A stretch of 5,001 bases of DNA from NCBI GenBank assembly GCA_913064995.1, contig CAJYBL010000126.1:1-5001 (forward strand). The letters are read 5' to 3'. Source of the DNA: an uncultured Alphaproteobacteria bacterium (GTDB taxonomy: Bacteria; Pseudomonadota; Alphaproteobacteria; Puniceispirillales; Puniceispirillaceae). The notes below the pieces were generated by a model. It saw only the letters and a program-made list of their open reading frames with translations, had not been told where the DNA came from and searched no databases. Made by a program: the position numbers and the translations under genes. Shown in pieces: positions 1 to 5,001 of the stretch. How positions within the stretch are numbered: the first letter of the stretch is position 1; each line of letters begins with the position of its first letter.

Positions 1-279
1 GCCAAGATCAGCACATATTTTCGCCGCTTCGGCCATGACCCGCGGTTCCCAGCCCGCAAGCTGGATTGATAGCGGCGCTTCGGCAATCGCTTCGGTTCGC
101 AATTTCCGCATTTCGCTTTTCACATCGCGAAGGACGGCGGCGCTGGCAATCATTTCGGTCACCACCAAACCGCCGCCACAGCGGCGTACAGCGCGGCGAA
201 ACGGCCAGTCGGTTACCCCTGACATCGGCGCCAAAATGGCCGCATGGGGCAAGATGTTTCCATCAATAGCAAGAGACAT
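1..279 (-). CDS. dusB: tRNA-dihydrouridine synthase, DusB-type (N-terminal part; runs off the left edge)
   Basis: FMN-dependent enzyme that uses NADPH to reduce specific uridines in the tRNA D-loop to dihydrouridine in the cytoplasm. Only the first 93 codons are visible, and the reading frame is open to base 1. The fragment begins the TIM barrel: the family signature APMSGVTDWPFR is at residues 17-28, a TEMI segment at 41-44, and a QLAGWEP strand at 73-79 matching the usual 'QIAG.dP' of DusB. The catalytic cysteine region (NMGCP) would lie just beyond the edge. The ATG at 277-279 places the signature at the usual distance from the N-terminus. The ribosome site is unremarkable (a G-rich CGGGG stretch just upstream). 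The gene diverges from ispDF. In many alphaproteobacteria dusB (nifR3) sits beside ispDF and leads into ntrBC, so nitrogen regulators may lie further left; that is inference. Other Dus subfamilies are less likely given this context. Confidence 0.93.
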   Translation of the reverse strand, partial: MSLAIDGNILPHAAILAPMSGVTDWPFRRAVRRCGGGLVVTEMIASAAVLRDVKSEMRKLRTEAIAEAPLSIQLAGWEPRVMAEAAKICADLG

Positions 280-282
280 AAA

Positions 283-306
283 AGACCCCGAAACAGACCC
301 GAAAAG
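283..306. repeat. Imperfect 12-base direct repeat in the dusB leader
   Basis: Two adjacent copies, AGACCCCGAAAC (283-294) and AGACCCGAAAAG (295-306), sit directly upstream of the dusB start. On the minus strand they read as two TTTCGGG(G)TCT-like units just before the ATG, and the second unit supplies the G-rich stretch where a ribosome site would be. The repeat is short and could be chance or a small duplication. Confidence 0.35.
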
Positions 307-312
307 ACAAAC

Positions 313-331
313 ACCGATAATGAACATCGGT
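313..331. repeat. Inverted repeat ACCGAT-N7-ATCGGT (operator-like or leader hairpin)
   Basis: Perfect 6-base arms, ACCGAT at 313-318 and ATCGGT at 326-331, flank a 7-base spacer. The element lies 34 bases upstream of dusB, between the two divergent starts. A symmetric 19-base element here could be a binding site for a dimeric regulator, or a hairpin in the dusB mRNA leader. On the minus strand it is followed by a T-rich but interrupted stretch, so it is a poor terminator match. I do not recognise it as a known operator. Confidence 0.4.
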
Positions 332-490
332 AAAACGCCCACATAATAGGCAATTAATGCACAAAAATCCATCACTTAACGTCAATTGCCGCCAAAGTAT
401 CGACAATATGATCAAATTGGCGAACCGCCCTGATGACGCGCGCTTGCCAAGCTGAATATCCATTGGACAAAGCGCCAGACATTGGGGATA

Positions 491-497
491 AGAAGGA
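491..497 (+). promoter_or_regulatory. Ribosome binding site deciding the ispDF start
   Basis: AGAAGGA ends five bases before the ATG at 503. The same frame is open back to a TTG at 482, but that codon lies upstream of this site and would add seven unconserved residues, so ATG 503 is preferred. Confidence 0.7.
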
Positions 498-502
498 CTG
501 TT

Positions 503-1942
503 ATGCAAGAAAAAATTATCTCACGCCCAGATCAATCCGGCAGCAATTCATGCGCGGCGATTATTGTCGCCGCTGGATCCGGCGTGCGCGCGGCCAGCAC
601 AAGCAAATTCACCTCGCGCCAAGATAGCCCCTTTGGACATGATAATTTTGGGCATGATGATTTTGAGAAAGATCTGCCAAAGCAATTCTGGCGATTAGGT
701 GACAAACCGGTTATCGCCCATGCGTTTGATTATTTTCACCACCATCCAGCTATTGCTGCCATCATTCTGGTCGTGGCCGAGCCCTTTATCCCCCATATGG
801 CCGATATTTTACCCGAAACGCAAAAACCCGTTCATCTTGTCGCTGGCGGTGCCACGCGCCAGGACTCGGTTCACGCTGGTTTGACCGCCCTTGCTGGCCT
901 AAAAAATTGCCAAAATATCGACTATGTTGCCATTCATGATGCTGCCCGTCCCTTGATACCAGCCGATCTTTTGGGCGGTTTAATCGCCGCTATAGACAAT
1001 AGCAATGACGGCAAGCAGATAAACGAAATCATTGGCGCCGTTCCGGTTTTGCCGCTTGCCGACAGCATCAAAACCATCGACAAGGACAATAGCAACGACA
1101 ACACGACAAGCAGCCGCGGCCTTATTAGTTGCGGCCTTATTACTGGTGGCATTGACCGAAGCCAGCTTGCCGCGGCGCAAACACCGCAATTATTCCGCCG
1201 CGATATCATCACCAAGCTGCATGATGATTTTGCCGGCAAAGGCGGCTTTACCGATGATTGCAGCCTTGCCGAAGCAGCCGGTTTCAAAATTACCATGATC
1301 GATGGTGCCAAACAGCTTATGAAGCTGACCGATGCTGATGATTTTGCTATGTTATCGCATCTTGTCGCGGCCGACAGCGCGATGCCAAATTACCAGCAGC
1401 AAACGGATGATAGCAGCATGACAGAAACACGCTTTGGCACCGGCTTTGATGTTCATAAATTCAGTGATAAAGCTGGCCCCATCTGGCTTGGCGGCATCAA
1501 ACTGGATAGTGACCGCCGTATGCTGGCACATTCGGATGGTGATGTTGGATTACACGCCCTATGTGACGCGATTTTTGGCGCGCTTGCCGACGGCGATATC
1601 GGCGCTCATTTCCCGCCATCCGACCCACAATGGCAAAATGCCGATAGCACGATATTTCTGGATTTTGCCACCAAACGTGTTTTGGCACGCGGCGGCCGGA
1701 TTATGAATCTTGATCTTACCTTTATTTGCGAGACGCCAAAAATTGGCCCGCATCGCGATGCCATTCGCAGCCGCATTGCCGAAATATGCGGCATTTCAAT
1801 CGACCGTGTTAGCGTCAAGGCCACAACATCCGAAGGGCTTGGCTTTACCGGTCGGGGCGAAGGGATCGCCGCACAAGCAAGCGCCAGCATCACCTTGCCG
1901 GCATCAACTGACCAAAACTTGCCAGATGACACGGCAAAGTGA
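503..1942 (+). CDS. ispDF: Bifunctional IspD/IspF: MEP cytidylyltransferase plus MEcPP synthase
   Basis: Fused enzyme of the cytoplasmic MEP isoprenoid pathway. IspD joins CTP to 2-C-methyl-D-erythritol 4-phosphate; IspF cyclises the phosphorylated product to MEcPP. The protein is 479 residues. IspD half (about 17-295): nucleotide-binding loop AAGSGVR (23-29), the PKQF lysine K60, the GGATRQDSV motif, HDAARP (145-150, with D146 the likely metal ligand), AQTPQ (225-229) and FTDDCSLAEAAG. IspF half (from about M306): GFDVHKF with D316 and H318, AHSDGDV with H343, GDIGAHFP, and the C-terminal SVKATTSEGLGFTGRGEGI. All key residues appear intact. ATG 1418 (residue 306) marks the domain boundary and is preceded by GGATGA, but separate IspF translation is unproven. 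Odd point: IspD has extra loops (about 30-54, around 165-172 and 194-210) rich in Asn, Asp and Ser, making the protein longer than the roughly 370-410 residues usual for the fusion. Likely co-transcribed with pgpA and pncC. Confidence 0.97.
   Translation: MQEKIISRPDQSGSNSCAAIIVAAGSGVRAASTSKFTSRQDSPFGHDNFGHDDFEKDLPKQFWRLGDKPVIAHAFDYFHHHPAIAAIILVVAEPFIPHMADILPETQKPVHLVAGGATRQDSVHAGLTALAGLKNCQNIDYVAIHDAARPLIPADLLGGLIAAIDNSNDGKQINEIIGAVPVLPLADSIKTIDKDNSNDNTTSSRGLISCGLITGGIDRSQLAAAQTPQLFRRDIITKLHDDFAGKGGFTDDCSLAEAAGFKITMIDGAKQLMKLTDADDFAMLSHLVAADSAMPNYQQQTDDSSMTETRFGTGFDVHKFSDKAGPIWLGGIKLDSDRRMLAHSDGDVGLHALCDAIFGALADGDIGAHFPPSDPQWQNADSTIFLDFATKRVLARGGRIMNLDLTFICETPKIGPHRDAIRSRIAEICGISIDRVSVKATTSEGLGFTGRGEGIAAQASASITLPASTDQNLPDDTAK
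635..664 (+). repeat. 15-base in-frame tandem repeat inside the ispD nucleotide-binding loop
   Basis: GGACATGATAATTTT (635-649) is followed directly by GGGCATGATGATTTT (650-664), identical at 13 of 15 positions. They encode GHDNF and GHDDF at residues 45-54. The repeat lies in the extra segment between the AAGSGVR loop and the PKQF lysine. The 12-base core CATGATGATTTT recurs in the same codon phase at 1220-1231, again encoding HDDF. Confidence 0.75.
995..1142 (+). repeat. Short in-frame repeats in two further ispD loops
   Basis: GACAATAGCAATGAC (995-1009) and GACAATAGCAACGAC (1085-1099) match at 14 of 15 bases, are exactly 90 bases apart, and both encode DNSND (residues 165-169 and 195-199). 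Close by, GCGGCCTTATTA occurs at 1116-1127 and again at 1131-1142, a 15-base period encoding RGLI and CGLI (205-213). All copies keep the reading frame. The positions correspond to surface loops on either side of the conserved GAVPVLPLADSIK segment. Confidence 0.7.
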
Positions 1943-2415
1943 TGGTTATTCGCGGCTCACTTCGATCATCGCTTGCCTATCTTGCCACGCTTGGCCCGAT
2001 TGGGCATTTACGCCCTGCCCCGGGCACAATCGGATCGGTTGTCGGGGTCGTCAGCGGCTATATGATTGCCGGCTATGGCGCCGGAATATTGGCCGTGGCA
2101 ACTCTGCTTGTTACGATTATCGGCGTTTTTGCGGCTGATGCTTATGGCCAAACCACCGGCCGCAAGGACGCACCCGAAGTCATCATTGATGAAGTGGCAG
2201 GGCAATGGATCGCCCTGATCATTCTGCCGCTTGATCTTTGGTGGTTTGCCGCTGCCTTTGTTTTGTTCCGGTTTTTTGACATTACCAAGATTGGCCCTGT
2301 TGGCATGGCCGAGCAGCTTTCGGGCGGTGTTGGCGTTATGGCCGATGATATTGTCGCCGGCCTATTGGCCGCGCTTTGCCTGTGGGGCGCAGGACAAATA
2401 TTTTTCGGCTTTTAG
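1942..2415 (+). CDS. pgpA: Phosphatidylglycerophosphatase A
   Basis: Inner-membrane lipid phosphatase that removes the terminal phosphate from phosphatidylglycerol phosphate, the last step in making phosphatidylglycerol. The 157-residue length is normal for PgpA. Visible family motifs are PAPGTIGS (25-32), PEVIIDEVAGQW (78-89, with the acidic pair D83/E84), FRFFDITKIGP (109-119) and GVMADDIVAG (131-140). Hydrophobic stretches at about 33-64, 90-109 and 137-157 fit a small multi-span membrane protein. The chosen ATG at 1942 overlaps the last base of the ispDF stop (TGATG), which suggests translational coupling. A GTG at 1939 in the same frame is an alternative adding one residue. A 24-base gap separates it from pncC. 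Confidence 0.95.
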   Translation: MVIRGSLRSSLAYLATLGPIGHLRPAPGTIGSVVGVVSGYMIAGYGAGILAVATLLVTIIGVFAADAYGQTTGRKDAPEVIIDEVAGQWIALIILPLDLWWFAAAFVLFRFFDITKIGPVGMAEQLSGGVGVMADDIVAGLLAALCLWGAGQIFFGF

Positions 2416-2439
2416 ATTTAACTTCGGTGGCGAGGCGCA

Positions 2440-2940
2440 ATGACTGATAACGCAACCATGACAATATCTGAACTGGCCAAGGCCATTATCACGCTTGCCA
2501 GTGAAAAAAACGTGATGCTTGTTCTTGCCGAATCCTGCACCGGCGGCATGATTGCCGCTGCATTGACCGATATTGCCGGTTCATCGGCGGTTCTTGATCG
2601 TGGCCTTGTGACCTATAGTAATCAGGCAAAACAAGACCTTCTTGGCGTCAACGATGATATCTTGGCCAGCTATGGCGCGGTTTCGGCCGAGACGGCCATT
2701 GCCATGACCACTGGCGCGCTATTGAAAACGCCTGCCGCCCAATTGGCAGCATCGGTTACCGGCATTGCCGGGCCGGGTGGCGGCAGCCAAGATAAACCTG
2801 TTGGGCTGGTGCATTTTAGCTGTCAATGGCGCGGCAAACCGGCGGTTCATAATCATCACATCTTTACTGGCGACCGCGATACAGTTCGCAATAAGTCATT
2901 GCTTAATTCATTAACAATGATTTATAATGAATTGAAATAA
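2440..2940 (+). CDS. pncC: Nicotinamide-nucleotide amidase, CinA C-terminal domain protein
   Basis: Stand-alone CinA C-terminal (PncC) domain of 166 residues. The family deamidates nicotinamide mononucleotide (NMN), which arises for example from NAD-dependent DNA ligase, to nicotinic acid mononucleotide, returning it to NAD synthesis. AESCTGG (30-36) carries the probable nucleophile S32. RGLVTYSNQAKQDLLGV (54-70), GAVSAETA (79-86) and SVTGIAGPGGGS (105-116) are all family signatures. The N-terminal COG1058 domain of full-length CinA is absent, as is common in Proteobacteria. The ATG at 2440 follows a GAGG at spacing close to optimal; a second ATG at 2458 is possible but lacks as good a site. 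It is third in the ispDF-pgpA-pncC run and ends four bases from the convergent coq10-like gene. Such genes are often labelled cinA or competence/damage-inducible, but the amidase role is the better-supported one for this domain. Confidence 0.93.
   Translation: MTDNATMTISELAKAIITLASEKNVMLVLAESCTGGMIAAALTDIAGSSAVLDRGLVTYSNQAKQDLLGVNDDILASYGAVSAETAIAMTTGALLKTPAAQLAASVTGIAGPGGGSQDKPVGLVHFSCQWRGKPAVHNHHIFTGDRDTVRNKSLLNSLTMIYNELK
2905..2933. repeat. Perfect 9-base inverted repeat at the 3' end of pncC
   Basis: AATTCATTA (2905-2913) and TAATGAATT (2925-2933) flank an 11-base loop. The repeat sits inside the last codons of pncC, just before a convergent junction, and it is the only strong dyad near either gene end. 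It could fold in either transcript. It is AT-rich and no clean T-run follows it on either strand, so a canonical intrinsic terminator is not shown; a weak 3'-end hairpin is possible. Confidence 0.4.
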
Positions 2941-2944
2941 TTTA

Positions 2945-3394
2945 TTATTTATTGATCAATCTTTTGCCGTACAGTGAATCGGCGCGGGTCTCAAATGCCC
3001 GCACCATGCGTTTAACCGCCTCGGTAAATAGCGTCTCAATGACCGATTGCAACAGCCGCGAATTAAATTCAAAATCGACATAGAAATCAATTTCACAGCC
3101 ATCAGGGTGATCAAGAAACCGCCAGTGATTGGTCAAATGTTTGAACGGCCCTTCGGCATATTTTACGGTGATTTCCAGCGTTGCAGGATCAAGCTCGACA
3201 TAGGATGTGAACTTTTCGCGAAACATATTAAAGCCGATGATCAAATCAGCGGTCAAAGCATCGGTTGATTCCTGCCGGATGCGTGACGCCAGACACCATG
3301 GCAGAAATTCAGGATATGACCGCACATCGGCAACAAGCGCATAAAGGTCTTGTGGCCGGTGATGGATCACCCGTTTTTCCTTATGGATTGTCAT
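2945..3394 (-). CDS. Coq10/RatA-type START-domain protein (ubiquinone-binding)
   Basis: SRPBCC/START-fold protein of 149 residues, the usual length for the polyketide cyclase, Coq10 and RatA group. It begins directly with the fold and has no signal peptide. The family signature YALVADVRSYPEFLPWC is at residues 18-34, followed by ADLIIGFNMFREKFTSYV, GPFKHLTNHWRF and the terminal-helix segment EFNSRLLQSVIETLF. In mitochondria and probably alphaproteobacteria, Coq10 binds ubiquinone and supports its delivery to respiratory complexes. E. coli homologues are named RatA and were reported as a ribosome-association toxin. The lipA-lpd context and the alphaproteobacterial setting favour the Coq10 role; that choice is inference. 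A GGAG lies nine bases before the ATG. The gene starts 18 bases after the lipA stop, so co-transcription with lipA is likely. Confidence 0.9.
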   Translation of the reverse strand: MTIHKEKRVIHHRPQDLYALVADVRSYPEFLPWCLASRIRQESTDALTADLIIGFNMFREKFTSYVELDPATLEITVKYAEGPFKHLTNHWRFLDHPDGCEIDFYVDFEFNSRLLQSVIETLFTEAVKRMVRAFETRADSLYGKRLINK

Positions 3395-3412
3395 TCTTGC
3401 GCGCTCCGATAC

Positions 3413-4366
3413 CTATGCGCCAAGATACACAGCGTTTCGGGCCGCTTGCAATGCGGCAAAATCGGCATCGGCATGATAGCTGGATCGGGTCAAAGGCGTT
3501 GACGACATCAGCAAAAACCCTTTGCCAGCGCCTATTTTCGCAAATTGTGCGAAAATAGCAGGCTCGACAAACCGGTCGACAACCGCATGTTTTGGCGTTG
3601 GTTGCAGATATTGACCAATCGTCATGAAATCAACATCGGCGCTTCGCAGGTCATCCATCAATTGCCCAACCTCGCCATCGGTTTCGCCAAGGCCAACCAT
3701 AATGCCCGATTTGGTAAAGATGGCTGGATCAAGTTCTTTGACTTTTTGCAAGATGGATAGCGAGTGGAAATAGCGCGCACCGGGCCGAATTGTCGGATAG
3801 AGGCGCGGTACGGTTTCCATATTATGGTTAAAAACATCAGGCCGCGCCGCAACAACAATTTCAACGGCGCCATCTTTACGCAGGAAATCTGGCGTCAAAA
3901 CCTCAATCGTGGTGCCAGGTGACAATTGGCGGATCGCCAGAATTGTATTGGCAAAATGCTGTGCGCCACCATCATCCAGATCATCACGGTCAACCGAGGT
4001 TATCACCACATGACGAAGCCCAAGCTTTGCCACTGCTTTGCCAACATTTTCCGGCTCATGCGGATCCAAAAGATCAGGTCGCCCCGTGGCAACATTGCAA
4101 AAGGCGCAAGCCCGCGTGCAAACCGATCCTAAAATCATCATGGTGGCGTGTTTTTGCGCCCAGCATTCGCCAATATTCGGGCAAGCCGCCTCTTCACATA
4201 CGGTCACAAGATTGAGATCACGCATCAATGATCTTGTTTCAGCATAGGCAGCGGAAACCGGCGCTTTTACGCGCAACCATTCAGGGCGGCGCGGTTGCGG
4301 CCGATCCGGATTTTTGCGTTTTTCGGGGTGGCGTTCCGCCCCTTTGCTTGTGTTCATCTGTGGCAT
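3413..4366 (-). CDS. lipA: Lipoyl synthase
   Basis: Radical SAM enzyme that inserts two sulfur atoms into the octanoyl chain on lipoyl domains of 2-oxoacid dehydrogenases and the glycine cleavage H protein. The 317-residue length is normal. C57, C62 and C68 (CX4CX5C) hold the auxiliary 4Fe-4S cluster that is sacrificed as the sulfur source. C83, C87 and C90 (CX3CX2C) hold the SAM-binding cluster. ITSVDRDDLDDGGA, EVLTPDF and FNHNMETVPRLYP follow, and the C-terminal RSSYHA (294-299) contains the serine known to ligate the auxiliary cluster. The N-terminal 28 residues are basic and poorly conserved, as usual. The ATG at 4366 is preceded by only a weak AAGAAA site; an ATG nine bases further in has no better one. 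It lies between lpd and the coq10-like gene, consistent with cofactor supply for the pyruvate dehydrogenase complex. Confidence 0.97.
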   Translation of the reverse strand: MPQMNTSKGAERHPEKRKNPDRPQPRRPEWLRVKAPVSAAYAETRSLMRDLNLVTVCEEAACPNIGECWAQKHATMMILGSVCTRACAFCNVATGRPDLLDPHEPENVGKAVAKLGLRHVVITSVDRDDLDDGGAQHFANTILAIRQLSPGTTIEVLTPDFLRKDGAVEIVVAARPDVFNHNMETVPRLYPTIRPGARYFHSLSILQKVKELDPAIFTKSGIMVGLGETDGEVGQLMDDLRSADVDFMTIGQYLQPTPKHAVVDRFVEPAIFAQFAKIGAGKGFLLMSSTPLTRSSYHADADFAALQAARNAVYLGA

Positions 4367-4406
4367 GGTTTTTTCTTAGCAGACTAACCAGATAAAGAAC
4401 AACCGA

Positions 4407-4472
4407 TTAACGGCTGGCAAAAAGGCTTTTGCCAAAAAACAGATAATGCAAAGACAAGACAGCCAGCATCAT
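4407..4472 (-). CDS. Possible 21-residue hydrophobic peptide between lpd and lipA
   Basis: Two consecutive ATG codons open a 21-codon frame 13 bases after the lpd stop, ending in TAA ahead of lipA. The peptide starts MMLAVLSLHYLFF and ends with a basic arginine, giving one short hydrophobic segment. AAGG lies 6 bases before the second ATG and 3 before the first. The hairpin at 4415-4434 lies inside the frame. No homology is recognised. A chance ORF is the default explanation; a leader peptide or small membrane peptide is conceivable. Confidence 0.18.
   Translation of the reverse strand: MMLAVLSLHYLFFGKSLFASR
4415..4434. repeat. 8-base-pair hairpin in the lpd-lipA gap
   Basis: TGGCAAAA (4415-4422) and TTTTGCCA (4427-4434) form a perfect stem with a four-base loop. 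On the strand that is transcribed (minus), a T-run lies on the 5' side of the stem and GCCG follows it, so this is not a canonical intrinsic terminator for lpd. It may stabilise or process the mRNA between lpd and lipA, or reduce read-through. It is the most evident structure in the 119-base gap. Confidence 0.5.
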
Positions 4473-4485
4473 CAGCCTTGCGATT

Positions 4486-5001
4486 TTAGAAATGAATGGC
4501 GCGATCATAGGCATCAAGAACCGATTCATGCATTGCCTCAGACAGGGTTGGATGCGGGAAAATCGTTGCCATTAATTCGGCTTCGGTTGCTTCTAATGTC
4601 CGCGCAATTGCATAGCCTTGAATCAATTCGGTGACTTCAGGCCCAACCATATGCGCCCCCAGCAATTCGCCGGTTTTCGCATCGAAAATCGTTTTGACAA
4701 AGCCGCCATCATCGCCAAGGGCAATCGCCTTGCCATTGCCGGCAAAGGGAAACTGGCCAATTTTCAGATCATGGCCAGCCTGTTTTGCCGCCGCTTCGGT
4801 CATGCCAACTGATGCGACTTGTGGGCGGCAATAGGTGCATCCGGGCACAGCCCCCGCGCCAATCGCATGAACATCTTTTTGACCGGTGATTTTTTCGACA
4901 CAGATAATGCCTTCATGGCTAGCCTTATGCGCCAGCCAAGGCGGGCCGGTTACATCGCCAATGGCATAGATGCCAGTCTCGCCGGTGCTCCCCCATTGAT
5001 C
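4486..5001 (-). CDS. lpd: Dihydrolipoyl dehydrogenase, E3 (C-terminal part; runs off the right edge)
   Basis: FAD-dependent disulfide oxidoreductase that reoxidises dihydrolipoyl groups of 2-oxoacid dehydrogenase complexes and passes electrons to NAD+. The last 171 residues are visible; about 300 N-terminal residues, including the redox-active disulfide, lie off the edge. Numbered within the fragment: the second FAD motif TGIYAIGDVTG (9-19), LAHKASHEG (23-31), and the interface-domain opening PGCTYCRPQVASVGMTEA. The catalytic His-Glu pair is in HPTLSEAMHE (H150, E155). The dimerisation domain is complete to the stop. PGCTYC at the domain entry is, as I recall, common in alphaproteobacterial E3 proteins encoded with pyruvate dehydrogenase. 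Pyruvate dehydrogenase genes probably lie to the right; that is inference from lpd-lipA adjacency. Mercuric or glutathione reductase is ruled out by the E3-type motifs and context. Confidence 0.96.
   Translation of the reverse strand, partial: DQWGSTGETGIYAIGDVTGPPWLAHKASHEGIICVEKITGQKDVHAIGAGAVPGCTYCRPQVASVGMTEAAAKQAGHDLKIGQFPFAGNGKAIALGDDGGFVKTIFDAKTGELLGAHMVGPEVTELIQGYAIARTLEATEAELMATIFPHPTLSEAMHESVLDAYDRAIHF

Larger units (their letters stand above)
280..502. promoter_or_regulatory. Divergent intergenic region between dusB and ispDF
   Basis: These 223 bases must hold the promoters of both divergent genes, because each start codon faces outward. No strong sigma-70 match stands out. For ispDF, TATGAT at 407-412 could be a -10 box, but the best -35 candidate (TTGCCG at 386-391) is only 15 bases away. 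For dusB, TATTAT on the minus strand (343-348) is a -10 candidate with a poor -35. The region also holds the inverted repeat at 313-331 and the direct repeat at 283-306. No convincing protein-coding ORF lies inside it. The regulatory role follows from gene layout; exact promoter positions are guesses. Confidence 0.5.

Noticed and set aside
354..380. CtrA-like TTAA half-sites
   Set aside because: The two half-sites are 22 bases apart start to start, not the TTAA-N7-TTAA arrangement of CtrA boxes.
390..422. CGCCAA / TTGGCG inverted repeat in the divergent region
   Set aside because: Six-base arms separated by 21 bases are expected by chance and match no known operator spacing.
408..455. 15-residue ORF upstream of ispDF as a leader peptide
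   Set aside because: There is no ribosome site before its ATG, and no hairpin or terminator follows to suggest attenuation.
482..502. TTG start at 482 for ispDF
   Set aside because: It would place the clear ribosome site inside the coding region and add seven unconserved residues; ATG 503 fits better.
263..508. Minus-strand 81-codon ORF spanning the dusB-ispDF gap
   Set aside because: It overlaps the dusB start in another frame and the ispDF start antisense, is rich in Cys and Leu without any recognisable motif, and would fill the region needed for two promoters.
433..627. Plus-strand ORF crossing the ispDF start
   Set aside because: It is out of frame with ispDF, has no family match, and uses the same DNA as the IspD N-terminus.
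934..1311. 125-codon minus-strand ORF within ispDF
   Set aside because: It lies wholly opposite well-conserved IspD motifs and looks like a codon-bias shadow.
2951..2960. Perfect palindrome ATTGATCAAT
   Set aside because: It encodes the C-terminal residues of the coq10-like protein; a 10-base palindrome alone is weak evidence for a site.
2945..3394. RatA toxin of a RatAB toxin-antitoxin pair
   Set aside because: No small RatB-like partner gene lies beside it, and the lipA/lpd context points to the Coq10 branch.

Overview
This window looks like ordinary core chromosome of an alphaproteobacterium with moderate GC content. The evidence is a fused ispDF gene, a dusB gene diverging from it, and an lpd-lipA-coq10 block facing pncC-pgpA-ispDF. 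From memory, that arrangement is typical of alphaproteobacteria. A marine SAR116-like lineage is my best guess, but it rests on general gene style only. I see no mobile element, CRISPR array, tRNA or rRNA, and no new multi-gene system.

Layout, left to right. Positions 1-279 hold the start of dusB on the minus strand; the rest lies off the left edge. Positions 280-502 are a divergent intergenic region with an inverted repeat and a small imperfect direct repeat. Three plus-strand genes follow in a tight run: ispDF (503-1942), pgpA (1942-2415, sharing one base with ispDF) and pncC (2440-2940). Four bases later, three minus-strand genes converge on them. Read in their own direction these are lpd (5001-4486, N-terminus off the right edge), lipA (4366-3413) and a coq10/ratA-type gene (3394-2945). 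The 119-base gap between lpd and lipA contains a strong hairpin inside a possible 21-residue ORF.

How the genes fit together. IspDF makes isoprenoid precursors through the MEP pathway, and these feed the ubiquinone side chain. The Coq10-like protein probably binds or delivers ubiquinone. PgpA completes phosphatidylglycerol synthesis. LipA makes the lipoyl cofactor of 2-oxoacid dehydrogenases, and Lpd (E3) reoxidises that cofactor. PncC salvages the pyridine nucleotide by-product NMN. The shared theme is respiratory cofactors and membrane lipid supply.

The most unusual feature is the IspD half of IspDF. It carries extra low-complexity loops, one of them inside the nucleotide-binding loop, and these contain short in-frame DNA repeats, mostly with a 15-base unit.
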